Shown piece by piece: positions 51,325 through 60,722 of a stretch of 64,000 nucleotides of DNA. Every line of letters starts with the position of its first letter. Position 1 is the first letter of the stretch. A program made the position numbers and the translations under genes. The notes beneath the pieces are model-generated. The model ran no database searches, was not told where the DNA came from, and saw only the letters and a program-made list of their open reading frames with translations. The DNA is from Rheinheimera sp. EpRS3 (GTDB lineage: Bacteria; Pseudomonadota; Gammaproteobacteria; Enterobacterales; Alteromonadaceae), in contig NZ_LNQS01000001.1 of NCBI RefSeq assembly GCF_001513785.1, positions 62,001 through 126,000 on the forward strand, written 5' to 3'.

Positions 51325-54018
51325 ATGAAGACGAATCTTTGCAAGAGCCATCTGGCCCTGGCTGTACTGGCTGCAATTCCGGCTTTATGCAGCAATCCTC
51401 TGCAGGCTCAATCTGTAGCGGCAGCAGAAACCGAAGTGATTGAAGTAAAGGGCTTTCGCAGCGCCATTATCAAAGCAAAAGACTTAAAACGCGAAGCGAT
51501 GATAGCGCAGGATTCGATAGTGGCTGAAGACATTGCCGACTTTCCGGATTTAAACCTGGCCGACTCACTGCAGCGCGTGCCTGGCGTAACCATTACCCGT
51601 GAAGGTGGCGAAGGCCGGCAGATTTCTTTGCGCGGCCTGGGCCCGGATTTTACCCGGGTGCAGGTAAACGGCATGGAAGCGCTGGGTACGTCGTCATCGC
51701 CAATGGATGCGCGCGGCGGGGTGTCACGTAGCCGGGCTTTTGATTTTAATATTTTCGCCTCTGAGCTGTTTAATCAGATTGATGTGAAAAAATCTTACTC
51801 GGCCGATCAGGAAGAAGGCGGCATTGCCGGTACTGTAAACCTACGGACTGCCAAACCTTTTGACTATGACGGCGCTCAGGCTGCTGTATCTGGCCAGCTG
51901 GGTACCAACAGCAACACCGACAGCACCGATCCGCGGATTGCGGCGTTATTGTCAAACACCTGGTCTGACTTTGGCGCTCTGGTATCGGTAGCTTACAGCG
52001 ACAGAGAAACGATGGAATATGGCACCAACACTACGCGCTGGCGGCGTGAAGGCGGCAAAACCGCCGCCGATGCCAGCGATACCGCATTACAAGCCGAGCT
52101 GGATTCCGGGGAATTATGGTTCCCGCGCGGCCATCGCTATTCAATGTGGGAAAATGAGCAAAAGCGGCTTGGTGTTACCGCAGCGCTGCAATATAAACCC
52201 GGCCAGGATTTCAGCCTGGTGCTGGATTTGATGCATGGCAAGCTGGAAAACACCCTGTCTGAGCATCATCACGCGGTAAAAGATAACAGCGTGGTGAATG
52301 AACTGGTGTGGCGTGAGAATAACGGTGATAAAGAGGTGATTTACGCCGATTATGAAAATGCTACCTGGCGTAATGAAAACCGTCAGGACTATAACGAATC
52401 GGTGTTTAACCAAATTAGCCTGACAGCCGACTGGACGCTGAGCGATGCGCTGAAAATGCGCGCCATGCTGGGCCACAGCTCATCAGATTATGAGCAGCCA
52501 CGGGTAAATAAGCTGAATATTGAAGCGAAAAAAAGCGTCAATATTATTACCGACTTTACCCAGGATGCGTTTTACGGCCACAGCTATTCACCGGATTTTG
52601 ATGTTACTGCTGTGGAAGGTTACACGGTAAAAGATTTGTACTTTCAATCGAATTTTATCTACTCCGACTTTGATAACGCCAGGCTGGATTTTGATTACTA
52701 CCTGACAGACAGCTCCAGTTTAAAATTTGGTGCTAACTATAAAAAGTTCAGCAACACCGGCTTTCAGCGGGTAGCGCAAAACTTTCCGACTAACCCCGAC
52801 ACACCACAAAATCAGGGTGTGTTAACACTGACAGCAGAGCAAGCGCAGCTGTTTAGCGGCCACCCGGATAAAAGCTGGTTGCAGGGGGATATGGCGGCGT
52901 TGCAGGCATTTTACGGCCTGACAGATTTTGCTTTAACCGACGAGTACACGGTAGAAAGTTCGGCTTATGATTTAACCGAAGAAACCCGCGCCGCCTATTT
53001 AGTGTATGACACTGAGTACGACGTGGCCGGTGCGCCACTGCGGTTGAACCTGGGCGTGCGTTATTTTAACACTGAGATCACCTCAGCAGGCTTATCCAAA
53101 GGCGTGCCCACGCAATTGGTACGGGACTACTCTGATTATCTGCCCAGCCTGAATATTGCCTATGAGTTTATCGACGATGTGATCTGGCGCACTGGCATCA
53201 GCAAAAATATGACCCGGCCATCGTTAGGCGCTATGGCGTTTTCGGCCAATGTCAGCCAGACCTCGTTGGGTGAAAATGATATCGGCCAGATTTCTGTCGG
53301 TAACCCGAACCTGCAGCCTTTTGAGTCAACCAACTTTGATACGGCGCTGGAATGGTATTTTGAAGATGTTGGTTTGGCGTCAATAGCGCTGTTTTATAAA
53401 GATATCGACAACTTTATCGTTACTGAAACCCAGCAAATTGTCTACAGCGAATTGGGCTTACCTGCCGCGTTATTGCCGGTGGGCAAAACGGTAGATGATA
53501 TTTTTAATGTGTCTTCACCGCAAAACTCAGACTCCTCAACCATCAAGGGTTTTGAGCTGGCTGTACAGCGTGATCTCGACTTTTTGCCAGCGCCGTTTAA
53601 TAACCTGGGCGTTATAGCAAACTACACCTGGGCCGATGCTAATACCTTATATCGCAACGTAGAAAACTCAGGCGAAGACCAGTTTAAAGCCTTCCCGGGG
53701 TTATCAAAACAAAGCTACAACCTGACTGTATATTATGAAACCGAGCAGTGGGGCGCCCGTATTGCTGCGGCTTATCGCAGTGATTACATCACCGGGGTAG
53801 AGAGCGGTTCGATTGACGATGACGAGCGAGGCTACCATGCCACGACCAACGTCGATTTCTCCGCCTTTTATCGTTTAACTGACAACATAAAGCTAAACCT
53901 GGAAGCGATAAACCTGACCAATGTACGCGATGAGTTGTACAGCGACTCCAGCAACAGAGCGTACAACACCACTTACAGTGGCCGTACCTATATGGCTGGC
54001 ATCACTGTGCAGTTTTAA
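51325..54018 (+). CDS. TonB-dependent receptor (paralog of the receptor at 44283, no STN domain)
   Basis: 897 residues. Signal peptide (about 9-29), TonB-box-like ETEVIEVKG just after, plug (about 60-185; DFPDLNLADSLQRVPGVTITREGGEGRQISLRGLGPDFTRVQVNGMEALGTSSSPMDARGG) and beta barrel ending ITVQF. By eye, the plug and barrel are identical at most positions to the receptor encoded at 44283, including plug, GEDQ.KAF and C-terminal NLT.(L/V)R(E/D)ELYSDSS(D/N)RAYN motifs. It has no signalling domain, so it transports only, or is regulated by the other. A PHP-domain lipoprotein gene follows. Confidence 0.93.
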   Translation: MKTNLCKSHLALAVLAAIPALCSNPLQAQSVAAAETEVIEVKGFRSAIIKAKDLKREAMIAQDSIVAEDIADFPDLNLADSLQRVPGVTITREGGEGRQISLRGLGPDFTRVQVNGMEALGTSSSPMDARGGVSRSRAFDFNIFASELFNQIDVKKSYSADQEEGGIAGTVNLRTAKPFDYDGAQAAVSGQLGTNSNTDSTDPRIAALLSNTWSDFGALVSVAYSDRETMEYGTNTTRWRREGGKTAADASDTALQAELDSGELWFPRGHRYSMWENEQKRLGVTAALQYKPGQDFSLVLDLMHGKLENTLSEHHHAVKDNSVVNELVWRENNGDKEVIYADYENATWRNENRQDYNESVFNQISLTADWTLSDALKMRAMLGHSSSDYEQPRVNKLNIEAKKSVNIITDFTQDAFYGHSYSPDFDVTAVEGYTVKDLYFQSNFIYSDFDNARLDFDYYLTDSSSLKFGANYKKFSNTGFQRVAQNFPTNPDTPQNQGVLTLTAEQAQLFSGHPDKSWLQGDMAALQAFYGLTDFALTDEYTVESSAYDLTEETRAAYLVYDTEYDVAGAPLRLNLGVRYFNTEITSAGLSKGVPTQLVRDYSDYLPSLNIAYEFIDDVIWRTGISKNMTRPSLGAMAFSANVSQTSLGENDIGQISVGNPNLQPFESTNFDTALEWYFEDVGLASIALFYKDIDNFIVTETQQIVYSELGLPAALLPVGKTVDDIFNVSSPQNSDSSTIKGFELAVQRDLDFLPAPFNNLGVIANYTWADANTLYRNVENSGEDQFKAFPGLSKQSYNLTVYYETEQWGARIAAAYRSDYITGVESGSIDDDERGYHATTNVDFSAFYRLTDNIKLNLEAINLTNVRDELYSDSSNRAYNTTYSGRTYMAGITVQF

Positions 54019-54028
54019 AGTCGCGCAT

Positions 54029-54060
54029 AGCCCCGGCTCAGCTGCGCCGGGGCTGTTTTT
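54029..54060 (+). terminator. Terminator after the second TonB receptor
   Basis: AGCCCCGG and CCGGGGCT form an 8-bp stem, followed by GTTTTT. It would reduce read-through into the PHP gene, which starts 34 nt later with its own RBS. Confidence 0.88.
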
Positions 54061-54093
54061 GCAGCAGGTAAAATCAACAGAAAGGCGATTTGA

Positions 54094-55578
54094 GTGAAGC
54101 GTTATTGTTTTAGTAATAAGTACAAGGGCTTATGTGGTCTGTTTTTGTTGGCGCTGGCGTCTTGCCAGCAGATGCCTCAGGTTAAAAAGCCGGATGACGG
54201 TAAGCGCTGGCTGGCCGGTGATCACCATGTGCACACCCATTACAGCGTAAAGTGGGATAGCTCGGTATTCCCGCCGGCGCCGATTATTGGCGGTGATGCG
54301 AAATATTCTATTCCGTTGAATGCGCAAATGGCGGCGCACTATGGCTTAAGCTGGATGGTAATAACAGACCACGGCGGCCCGAACCGCGCCAAATTAGCGC
54401 TGGAGCAAGCCTATCCGGAGCTGTTGGCGTCGCGCAAAGCCTTGCCGCATATTTTGCAATTTTATGGTATGGAGTTTGACGTGCCGGGCAACAGCCCCGG
54501 TGGCCGCCATGCCAGTTTTATTATGCCGTACAGCGCAACTGAAGCGCAGCAGCTGTACCAGATAGAACACCGCTACAATGGCCGCCAGGGTGTACCGCCG
54601 GGGCCGGAAAAGGCCGAAGATGCTTTTATGCTATTGGCGCTTAAGGCGATGGATGCGCTGCCGGATAAACCTTTACTGCTGGCAAATCATCCTTCGCGTT
54701 TAGCCACCGGCTTTCGCCAGTATCATAAAATTACCCCGCAACAATTGCGCGACTGGCAAGATACTGCGCCGGATGTGGTAATTGGCATGACCGGCGCTGA
54801 AGGCCATCAGGCCGCCACATTAAACCCGGATGGCAGTATCGATGCCAGTGCTATTCGCGCCGAATACCCGCATTACCCGACTATGGGTGGCTATGATCAA
54901 ATGACAGCACGCTTAGGCGGTGTATGGGACAGCCTGCTTAGCGAAGGCCGGCGCTGGTGGGTAACAGGAGTGTCAGACAGTCATGGCCATTACACCGATG
55001 GCTGGGCCGATTTCTGGCCAGGGCAGTATGCTAAAACCTATGTTTATGCGGAAAAAGACTACCAGAGTATTTTTGCCGCGCTAAAAGCCGGCAATATGTT
55101 TGTCACCACCGGCGATTTAATTGACGCCCTCTATGTTGACGTGGTGGTAAAAAATACAGATAAAAAGGCCACCTTAGGCGAGACTCTGCTGGTGTCGGCT
55201 GAAGATGAGTTAGTACTACGTGTACGATTCAGCGATCCTGATAGCCCTAATGGCGGCGGTTTTAAGCCGCAGGTGCAGCGGGTAGATGTAATACAAGGTG
55301 TCATTAGCGGGCCGGTGCAAAACCGCAGTAGCGATGAAGCGCCTGATACCAAAGTAACAAAACGTTTTTACGCTGGCGACTGGCAAACTAAACACGGCTA
55401 CAGCGAGTTTGAGCTGGTGCTGGGTAAAGTCAGCCAAAGCGGTTACCTGCGCCTGCGTGGCACTAATAACAAAGATGAGCTTGAACCCGAAGCCGATGCC
55501 AGAGGCGAAAACCCCTGGCATGACTTATGGTTTTACAGTAACCCGGTGTTTATTCAGCTGCGCACGGCAGGGCAGTAG
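54094..55578 (+). CDS. PHP-family phosphoesterase-like lipoprotein
   Basis: 494 residues from GTG 54094 (GAAAGG upstream). Signal peptide with lipobox (LALASC). The polymerase-and-histidinol-phosphatase (PHP) metal motifs are clear: GDHHVHTHYS (about 43-52), VITDHGGPN, GMEFDVPG, LANHPSR, and VSDSHGHYTDG (about 293-303). The domain uses a tri-metal site to hydrolyse phosphoesters. The C-terminal 150 residues include a beta-rich part (VRFSDPDSPNGGGFKPQVQRVDVIQG). Adjacency to the TonB receptor suggests it processes an imported or external phosphate-containing ligand, which is inference. Confidence 0.85.
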   Translation: MKRYCFSNKYKGLCGLFLLALASCQQMPQVKKPDDGKRWLAGDHHVHTHYSVKWDSSVFPPAPIIGGDAKYSIPLNAQMAAHYGLSWMVITDHGGPNRAKLALEQAYPELLASRKALPHILQFYGMEFDVPGNSPGGRHASFIMPYSATEAQQLYQIEHRYNGRQGVPPGPEKAEDAFMLLALKAMDALPDKPLLLANHPSRLATGFRQYHKITPQQLRDWQDTAPDVVIGMTGAEGHQAATLNPDGSIDASAIRAEYPHYPTMGGYDQMTARLGGVWDSLLSEGRRWWVTGVSDSHGHYTDGWADFWPGQYAKTYVYAEKDYQSIFAALKAGNMFVTTGDLIDALYVDVVVKNTDKKATLGETLLVSAEDELVLRVRFSDPDSPNGGGFKPQVQRVDVIQGVISGPVQNRSSDEAPDTKVTKRFYAGDWQTKHGYSEFELVLGKVSQSGYLRLRGTNNKDELEPEADARGENPWHDLWFYSNPVFIQLRTAGQ

Positions 55579-55606
55579 CCAGCTTTCGCTGCCAAACACA
55601 GCAGTG

Positions 55607-56533
55607 TTATTTGGCTGCGGTGCTACCCAGCAAAAAGGTCAGTGGCAGGTGCAAGCGCTCTGCCCAGGCGTTTTCGCTGTGTTCGGCGCCGTCAAAACGC
55701 AGTGTTTGCCAGTTGGCATTGTTGTAACCTTTGCTGGCAATAATGGCATCGGCCTGAGCCTGCAGCGGCGGGTACCAGGCATCCAGCGTAGCAGTGCCAT
55801 AGTCAAAATACAGTTTGTGCTTACCGGCCTCGGGTAATTTGTTGCGCATATAGGCAAAAAACTGTGCCGGTACCGGGTTGTCCTGTTGCGCAAAGCTGCC
55901 GGGCCAATGGGTAGATAAGCAGGCCGCACCGCCAAATACCTGTGGGTATTCGCTAATGGCATACAGCGAAATTAACCCACCCATGCTGGAGCCCATAACA
56001 AACGTATTGGCGGCATCGGTATGCACGGCATAACGGCTGTCGATATAGGGTTTTAGCTCCTGCACCAAAAACTTAAGATAGTTGTCTGAGTACACCGGCT
56101 GGCTAAACAGCGGGGCTTGCTGCGCCTGGTTATGTTGATACAACGCCTGCTGTTGCTCTGCCGTTAAGGCCATAAACGGTTGCTGCGGAAAATATTCACT
56201 GTGCCGGTGCGGGCCGGCGTTAAAAATACCGACCACAATAAAGGGCCGGGTTTTACCTGCTGCTATCAGTTTGGCGGCGGCTTCATCTACCCGCCATTCC
56301 TGCTGGTTCCAGCTGTTGCTGCCGTCAAACAGCATCTGGCCGTCATGCATATACACTACGGCGTACTTTTGCTTGCCGTTGTAGCCTTCTGGCAGCCAGA
56401 TATCAATGTGGCGTGGCGGTACAAACTCAGAATGATAGTTTTCCAGCCGCTCAATACTGCCCGAGCTGACTTTGGGCAGTTTGGCAAAAGCAGAGCAACT
56501 TAAAATAAATAATAACAGCGCAAGAAGTTTCAT
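55607..56533 (-). CDS. Esterase D/Fes-like alpha/beta hydrolase, exported
   Basis: 308 residues with a signal peptide (LLALLLFILSCSAFA). The nucleophile elbow GSSMGG is at about 187; upstream HIDIWLPEGY, YAVVYMHDGQMLFD and downstream FDYGTATLDAWY, FDGAEHSENAWAERL (His of the triad) fit the Esterase_phd/IroE-type family. Substrates of relatives include siderophores and feruloyl or acetyl esters. It lies convergent to the PHP gene; a role with the TonB receptors is possible but not shown. Confidence 0.87.
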   Translation of the reverse strand: MKLLALLLFILSCSAFAKLPKVSSGSIERLENYHSEFVPPRHIDIWLPEGYNGKQKYAVVYMHDGQMLFDGSNSWNQQEWRVDEAAAKLIAAGKTRPFIVVGIFNAGPHRHSEYFPQQPFMALTAEQQQALYQHNQAQQAPLFSQPVYSDNYLKFLVQELKPYIDSRYAVHTDAANTFVMGSSMGGLISLYAISEYPQVFGGAACLSTHWPGSFAQQDNPVPAQFFAYMRNKLPEAGKHKLYFDYGTATLDAWYPPLQAQADAIIASKGYNNANWQTLRFDGAEHSENAWAERLHLPLTFLLGSTAAK

Positions 56534-56663
56534 GGCGGCAGAGCAGACAGCAGTTGAAGGTGACTTATTTTAGCCCAAAGCCACCAAACAACCTACAGCT
56601 GAAAATAAAGCAGATAGCAAAACCGGCCCTGCGCTTAGCTTAGTTTAGCCGGGCCGGAATGGG

Positions 56664-57209
56664 TTAACGCGCCAGTTGTTGTTGCCATTTGGCAAGTGCG
56701 TCCAGTTGCTTGCGCACCATGCCCTGTATTTTTTCATCGGTCAGATTGCCATCGTTGTCAAAGCTGCCGGTAAAGGCGTTGGCAAATACCTCGGGTTGGT
56801 TTAATGGATGCAAATTCACATACACACATACCTGACGCAGATGGTATTGCGCCCGGCTGGTGCCCATGCCGCCGCCGGAGCCCATAATGGCGACAGGTTT
56901 GCCAGTTAACAGCTGGTTGTCTGGCTCGCGCGAGGCCCAGTCAATGGCGTTTTTCAGTGCCGGAGCCAGCGAGTAATTGTATTCCGGGCAGCCAAACAGC
57001 AAGGCATCGGCTTCGGCAATTTGTTTTAACAGCTGTTTTACTGCGGCGGGTTTTTCGGCCAGATCAGCATTGTAAAACGGTACTTCCAGCAGATCGGCCA
57101 GATGAATTTTCATGCCGTCAGGCGCGTGCGCCTGGGCATAACGCAACAGCCCGCGGTTAGTGGATTTCGCCCGTAAACTGCCGCAAATGGCCAGCACATT
57201 AATACTCAT
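56664..57209 (-). CDS. NADPH-dependent FMN reductase (NAD(P)H quinone/chromate reductase family)
   Basis: 181 residues, flavodoxin-like fold. LAICGSLRAKSTNRGLLRYA binds the FMN phosphate; LFGCPEYNYSLAPALKNAIDWAS and MGSGGGMGTSRAQYHLRQV are family hallmarks. The C-terminus (QGMVRKQLDALAKWQQQL) is typical. It is divergent from a pirin gene (57387), a frequent pairing in redox-stress loci. Confidence 0.93.
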   Translation of the reverse strand: MSINVLAICGSLRAKSTNRGLLRYAQAHAPDGMKIHLADLLEVPFYNADLAEKPAAVKQLLKQIAEADALLFGCPEYNYSLAPALKNAIDWASREPDNQLLTGKPVAIMGSGGGMGTSRAQYHLRQVCVYVNLHPLNQPEVFANAFTGSFDNDGNLTDEKIQGMVRKQLDALAKWQQQLAR

Positions 57210-57386
57210 AATCAGCTCCGTAAGTAAGTGTTTTAGTGGTGTCGTTCAACGTTAGTGTAGCTTATGGTGGCATTGCCAGGCTTTGGTTCAAAAAAACTGA
57301 ATATTGAGTCCAAATTATTCCGCTTTTGTCGCCAGGGTGTCGGCGATAAGCTAGGCCCAACTAAAGACATAAGCGGGAGAAAGACA

Positions 57387-58076
57387 ATGTTTGATATACG
57401 TTACGCAGCAGAACGCGGTAAAGCCGATTTTGGCTGGTTACAAAGCCAGCATACATTTTCGTTTGGCAGTTACTATGATCCGGCGCAGATGGGTTTTTCG
57501 GCACTAAGGGTAATTAACGACGACCGGGTGGCGCCCGGTGCCGGGTTTGATACCCACGGCCATAAAGATATGGAAATTCTCAGCCTGGTGCTGACAGGCC
57601 AGATTGCGCACAAAGACTCGGCCGGTAATACCGAAATATTGCCCGCCGGCGAGTTTCAGCTGATGAGCGCCGGTAAAGGTATTTACCACAGCGAGTTTAA
57701 TGCCAGTAAGCACGACGAGCTGACCTTTTTGCAAATATGGTTGCAGCCAAACCAGTTTGGCGGCGAGCCGGGTTATCAGCAAAAAGACTTTGGCCAACAG
57801 CCGGGCCTCACGCTGATATTATCACCGGATGGCCGTGATGGCAGTTTAACCGTGCTGCAGGATGCACTGTTATATCAGCTGATTTTGCCAACAGCGGCAC
57901 AGCAACAACTGGATATTGCGCCTGGCCGCAAAGTGTATATTCACCTGATAACCGGTGAGCTGGACATAGCCGGGCATAAACTGCAACGCGGTGACGGTAT
58001 AAAGATCAGTGAGCAAACTGCGCTGCAACTTACTGCCACCAACGCCGCCAAGGCGCTGATTTTCGACCTGCCTTAA
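57387..58076 (+). CDS. Pirin-family protein (YhhW-like)
   Basis: 229 residues from ATG 57387 with GGGAGAAAG upstream. Bicupin: metal-binding HGHKDMEILSLVLTG and GIYHSEFN, then FLQIWLQPN, GEPGYQQKDFG; the C-terminal cupin is shorter. Some pirins, for example YhhW, have quercetin dioxygenase activity. The upstream FMN-reductase gene is divergent. Confidence 0.93.
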   Translation: MFDIRYAAERGKADFGWLQSQHTFSFGSYYDPAQMGFSALRVINDDRVAPGAGFDTHGHKDMEILSLVLTGQIAHKDSAGNTEILPAGEFQLMSAGKGIYHSEFNASKHDELTFLQIWLQPNQFGGEPGYQQKDFGQQPGLTLILSPDGRDGSLTVLQDALLYQLILPTAAQQQLDIAPGRKVYIHLITGELDIAGHKLQRGDGIKISEQTALQLTATNAAKALIFDLP

Positions 58077-58102
58077 ACCGTTAGTTATTTAACCACCAGC
58101 CT

Positions 58103-58151
58103 GGCTTGCTCATTGTTTTATTCTGCAGTGAGCAAGCCATTTATTTTTGTT
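58103..58151 (+). terminator. Terminator after the pirin gene
   Basis: GGCTTGCTCA and TGAGCAAGCC form a 10-bp stem with a 16-nt loop, followed by ATTTATTTTTG. Confidence 0.82.
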
Positions 58152-58319
58152 ATTGGCCTCTAACAATAACATGATGATGCATATCCCTTTTGTGTTGATT
58201 ATTCAGCCGCTATAAAGCCTGAGTAGTGCAATATTGCGTTTTAGTACTGGTAAAGCGCTGTTGATTAGCTAAGTTATATGCTGGCGGTCAACATTGCCTA
58301 ACACATTAGGAACACATTA

Positions 58320-58793
58320 ATGTTAAAGCAGAGTTTGACTAGAAATTTAACTAAAGGTTTGGCAGTAATGGCCGCAATACTGCTGGTTGCAGGTTGTGAT
58401 AATGCCGCTAAGCAGACGGACAATAGCGAACCTGCGCAAAATGTCACACAGCCGGCCGATACTACACACAATGCGCGTACCAGCCTGGATTGGGCGGGTA
58501 CTTATCAGGGCATGTTGCCCTGCGCTGACTGCGAGGCCATTAATACCACGGTAACGTTACATGCCGATGGCAGCTATCAGCTGGAACGGGTGTATGTAGG
58601 CAAATCTGCACAGGTATTTACTGAGCAGGGGGTGTTTAACTGGAGTGACATCGGTAGCACCATTTTGTTGGAAGCTGAGCAGCCAGTACAGTTTTTTGTT
58701 GCGGAAAATCAGTTATTTATGCTTGATAAGCAAGGAAAGCGCATTGAAGGTGAGTTGGCAGCACGCTATCGCCTGCAGAAATTAACGGAGTAA
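58320..58793 (+). CDS. NlpE-like lipoprotein (N-terminal domain only)
   Basis: 157 residues. Signal peptide with lipobox (LLVAGC). The mature part has TYQGMLPCADCEAINTTVTLHADGSYQLERVY, the NlpE N-terminal motif with the CxxC that senses redox or copper stress in enteric NlpE. The C-terminal OB domain of enteric NlpE is absent. It precedes a binding protein by 3 nt, so the two form an operon. Role: envelope stress sensing or copper response, inferred. Confidence 0.88.
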   Translation: MLKQSLTRNLTKGLAVMAAILLVAGCDNAAKQTDNSEPAQNVTQPADTTHNARTSLDWAGTYQGMLPCADCEAINTTVTLHADGSYQLERVYVGKSAQVFTEQGVFNWSDIGSTILLEAEQPVQFFVAENQLFMLDKQGKRIEGELAARYRLQKLTE

Positions 58794-58796
58794 AGA

Positions 58797-59534
58797 ATGA
58801 AGTTTGGGCTGTTATTACTGTTTGCAGTATTAAGTATTGACGTGGCAATAGCACAGCCAAAGACAGGAAAACTGATTATTCATCACCCTCAGTTTCCACC
58901 TTTTATTTATCTTAACGGGCGCTCAGAGCAGGTAAGCGGTATTTTGCCTGAGTTGTTCGAGCCTTTCTTCCGCCAGCAGAAAATAACCAGCCGCTATGTT
59001 TTTAATAACCCACTGCGCGCCGAGCAGGCGTTATATCAGGGCGATATTGATGCGATGTTTGTTAACCCCGCCTGGCTAAGCCAGCCTGATGCATTGATAT
59101 TTTCAGAAGCGGTACTTAGTTACGACGATTACCTGTTTAGTTTAAACCCTGAAGATGCGGTAATGGATTTAACGACGGCGCGCCAACTGCGGATCTGTAC
59201 CCGTGAGCATTATATATACCCTGAGCTTGAGCCGTATTTCAGCCAGCAGGGCTTTATCAGGGTAGATGCTTCCAGCCAGGAAGCGCAGCTAAAGATGTTG
59301 CTGAATGAACGTTGCGACTTAGCCTATATGAACGACATTATTGCGCGCTGGCTAATGCAGCAGCAGTCGCAGCAAGCCACGCTATACCCGTTAGAGCAGG
59401 CCGTTGCCAAAGCCAGTATCAGTTTGTGCCTGCACCCTAAATGGCGGGCGTTATTACCGGCACTCAACCAGTTTATTTTGCAGCAACAGCAAAGTGGCGC
59501 GGTGCAACAAGCGGTATTGCGCCATCTTAATTAA
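58797..59534 (+). CDS. Periplasmic solute-binding-like protein (SBP_bac_3 type)
   Basis: 245 residues with a signal peptide (about 1-19, AIAQP). IIHHPQFPPFIYLNGRSEQVSGILPELFEPFF and the GDIDAMFVNPAWLSQPDALIFSEAVLSYDDYLFSL pattern match bacterial family 3 substrate-binding proteins, typical of amino-acid ABC transporters or orphan sensors. No transporter genes follow, so it may be a lone binding protein, as often seen in this group. Convergent with the MurNAc operon at a 3-nt distance. Confidence 0.85.
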   Translation: MKFGLLLLFAVLSIDVAIAQPKTGKLIIHHPQFPPFIYLNGRSEQVSGILPELFEPFFRQQKITSRYVFNNPLRAEQALYQGDIDAMFVNPAWLSQPDALIFSEAVLSYDDYLFSLNPEDAVMDLTTARQLRICTREHYIYPELEPYFSQQGFIRVDASSQEAQLKMLLNERCDLAYMNDIIARWLMQQQSQQATLYPLEQAVAKASISLCLHPKWRALLPALNQFILQQQQSGAVQQAVLRHLN

Positions 59535-59537
59535 GGC

Positions 59538-60722
59538 TTATGGATACAGTAAATAAGGCTGGCGCTGCTGTTTAAACTGCTGCAGTGCGCTTTGCCAGCT
59601 GGCACGGATTTGCTGTTCGGTTTGCCCCTGTTCAATTTGCAGGCGTAACTGATCAGTGCCGGCCAGTTTGTCCATAAAGTTGGCCGAGGTAAAAAACACT
59701 TCATTGTGCTGCTTAAATAACGCATGCCATTGCAACAGGTACTGTAAATTCAGCCCTTGTGCTTTGGCCTGACGTAAATCTTCGCCTAACAGTACTTTAT
59801 CCATCAACGGGGGCGTTAACGCAGCACCGGGCGTGGATACTGGCATAAACTGAAAGCCAGATGGGCCAAATTTGTCATAACCAATTACCTGAAACGGAAA
59901 TTCCGTGCCACGGCCGATACTCAGTGGCGTGGCTTCAAAAAAGCCCAGTGATGGATACAGCGCTATGGCCTGATCATTGGGCAGGTTCGGGCTGGGTTTT
60001 ACTGGTAACGAATAAGGTTGGCTGCGCTGATAACCGCTTAGCGGCACCACATGCAGTTGCAATTTATCAGCGTTGGTAATCCAGCGCTCGCCTTTAATCA
60101 TCTGTGCCAGCTCGGCCACTGTCATACCGTGCAGCAGCGGAATAGGATGCATACCAACAAAAGACTGAAAGGCGCTGTCCAGCACCGGGCCGTCTACATA
60201 AGCGCCGTTCGGGTTTGGCCGGTCCAGCACCAGCATGGCGACGTTGTACTCGGCTGCGGCCTCCATCATATAGTGCATAGAACTGATATAGGTGTAGTAG
60301 CGCACACCGACATCCTGAATATCAAAAATAACGATATCCAGTTGCTGCATTTGCTGGGCTGACGGCTTTTTGCTGGCACCGTATAACGACAGCAGTGGTA
60401 AACCGGTTTTGCTATCGGTGCTGTTTTTTACACTGGCGCCGGCGTCATAATCGCCGCGAAAGCCATGCTCAGGCGCAAAAATACTGACAATATTCACCTT
60501 GTTGGCCAGCAGTACATCAACCAGATGTTGCCCGCCTACCAACGACGTTTGGTTTACCAGCACACCAACACGCTTGCCCTGCAGCAGCGGCAGGTACTGT
60601 TGCAACTGCTCGGCACCGGTTTGCAGCTCAGCTTCTGCCTGCTGCTGCGCGCCAGAACGATCTGCATCTGGCTGGCAGGCCAGCAGACAACAGCTTAGCA
60701 GCAGTAACAGTAGTGGTTTCAT
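59538..60722 (-). CDS. namZ: NamZ-type exo-beta-N-acetylmuramidase (DUF1343), lipoprotein
   Basis: 394 residues. Signal peptide with lipobox (CCLLAC). DUF1343 pattern: GKRVGVLVNQTSLVGG, VSIFAPEHGFRG, PLLSLYGASKKPS, DIVIFDIQDVGVRYYTYISSMHYMMEAA, LDRPNPNGAYVDGPVLD, PSPNLPNDQAIALYPSLGFFE. Experimentally studied members release MurNAc from peptidoglycan ends. It is encoded with MurQ, an amino-sugar kinase and a symporter. The stop-side gene overlaps murQ by 4 nt. Confidence 0.9.
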   Translation of the reverse strand: MKPLLLLLLSCCLLACQPDADRSGAQQQAEAELQTGAEQLQQYLPLLQGKRVGVLVNQTSLVGGQHLVDVLLANKVNIVSIFAPEHGFRGDYDAGASVKNSTDSKTGLPLLSLYGASKKPSAQQMQQLDIVIFDIQDVGVRYYTYISSMHYMMEAAAEYNVAMLVLDRPNPNGAYVDGPVLDSAFQSFVGMHPIPLLHGMTVAELAQMIKGERWITNADKLQLHVVPLSGYQRSQPYSLPVKPSPNLPNDQAIALYPSLGFFEATPLSIGRGTEFPFQVIGYDKFGPSGFQFMPVSTPGAALTPPLMDKVLLGEDLRQAKAQGLNLQYLLQWHALFKQHNEVFFTSANFMDKLAGTDQLRLQIEQGQTEQQIRASWQSALQQFKQQRQPYLLYP

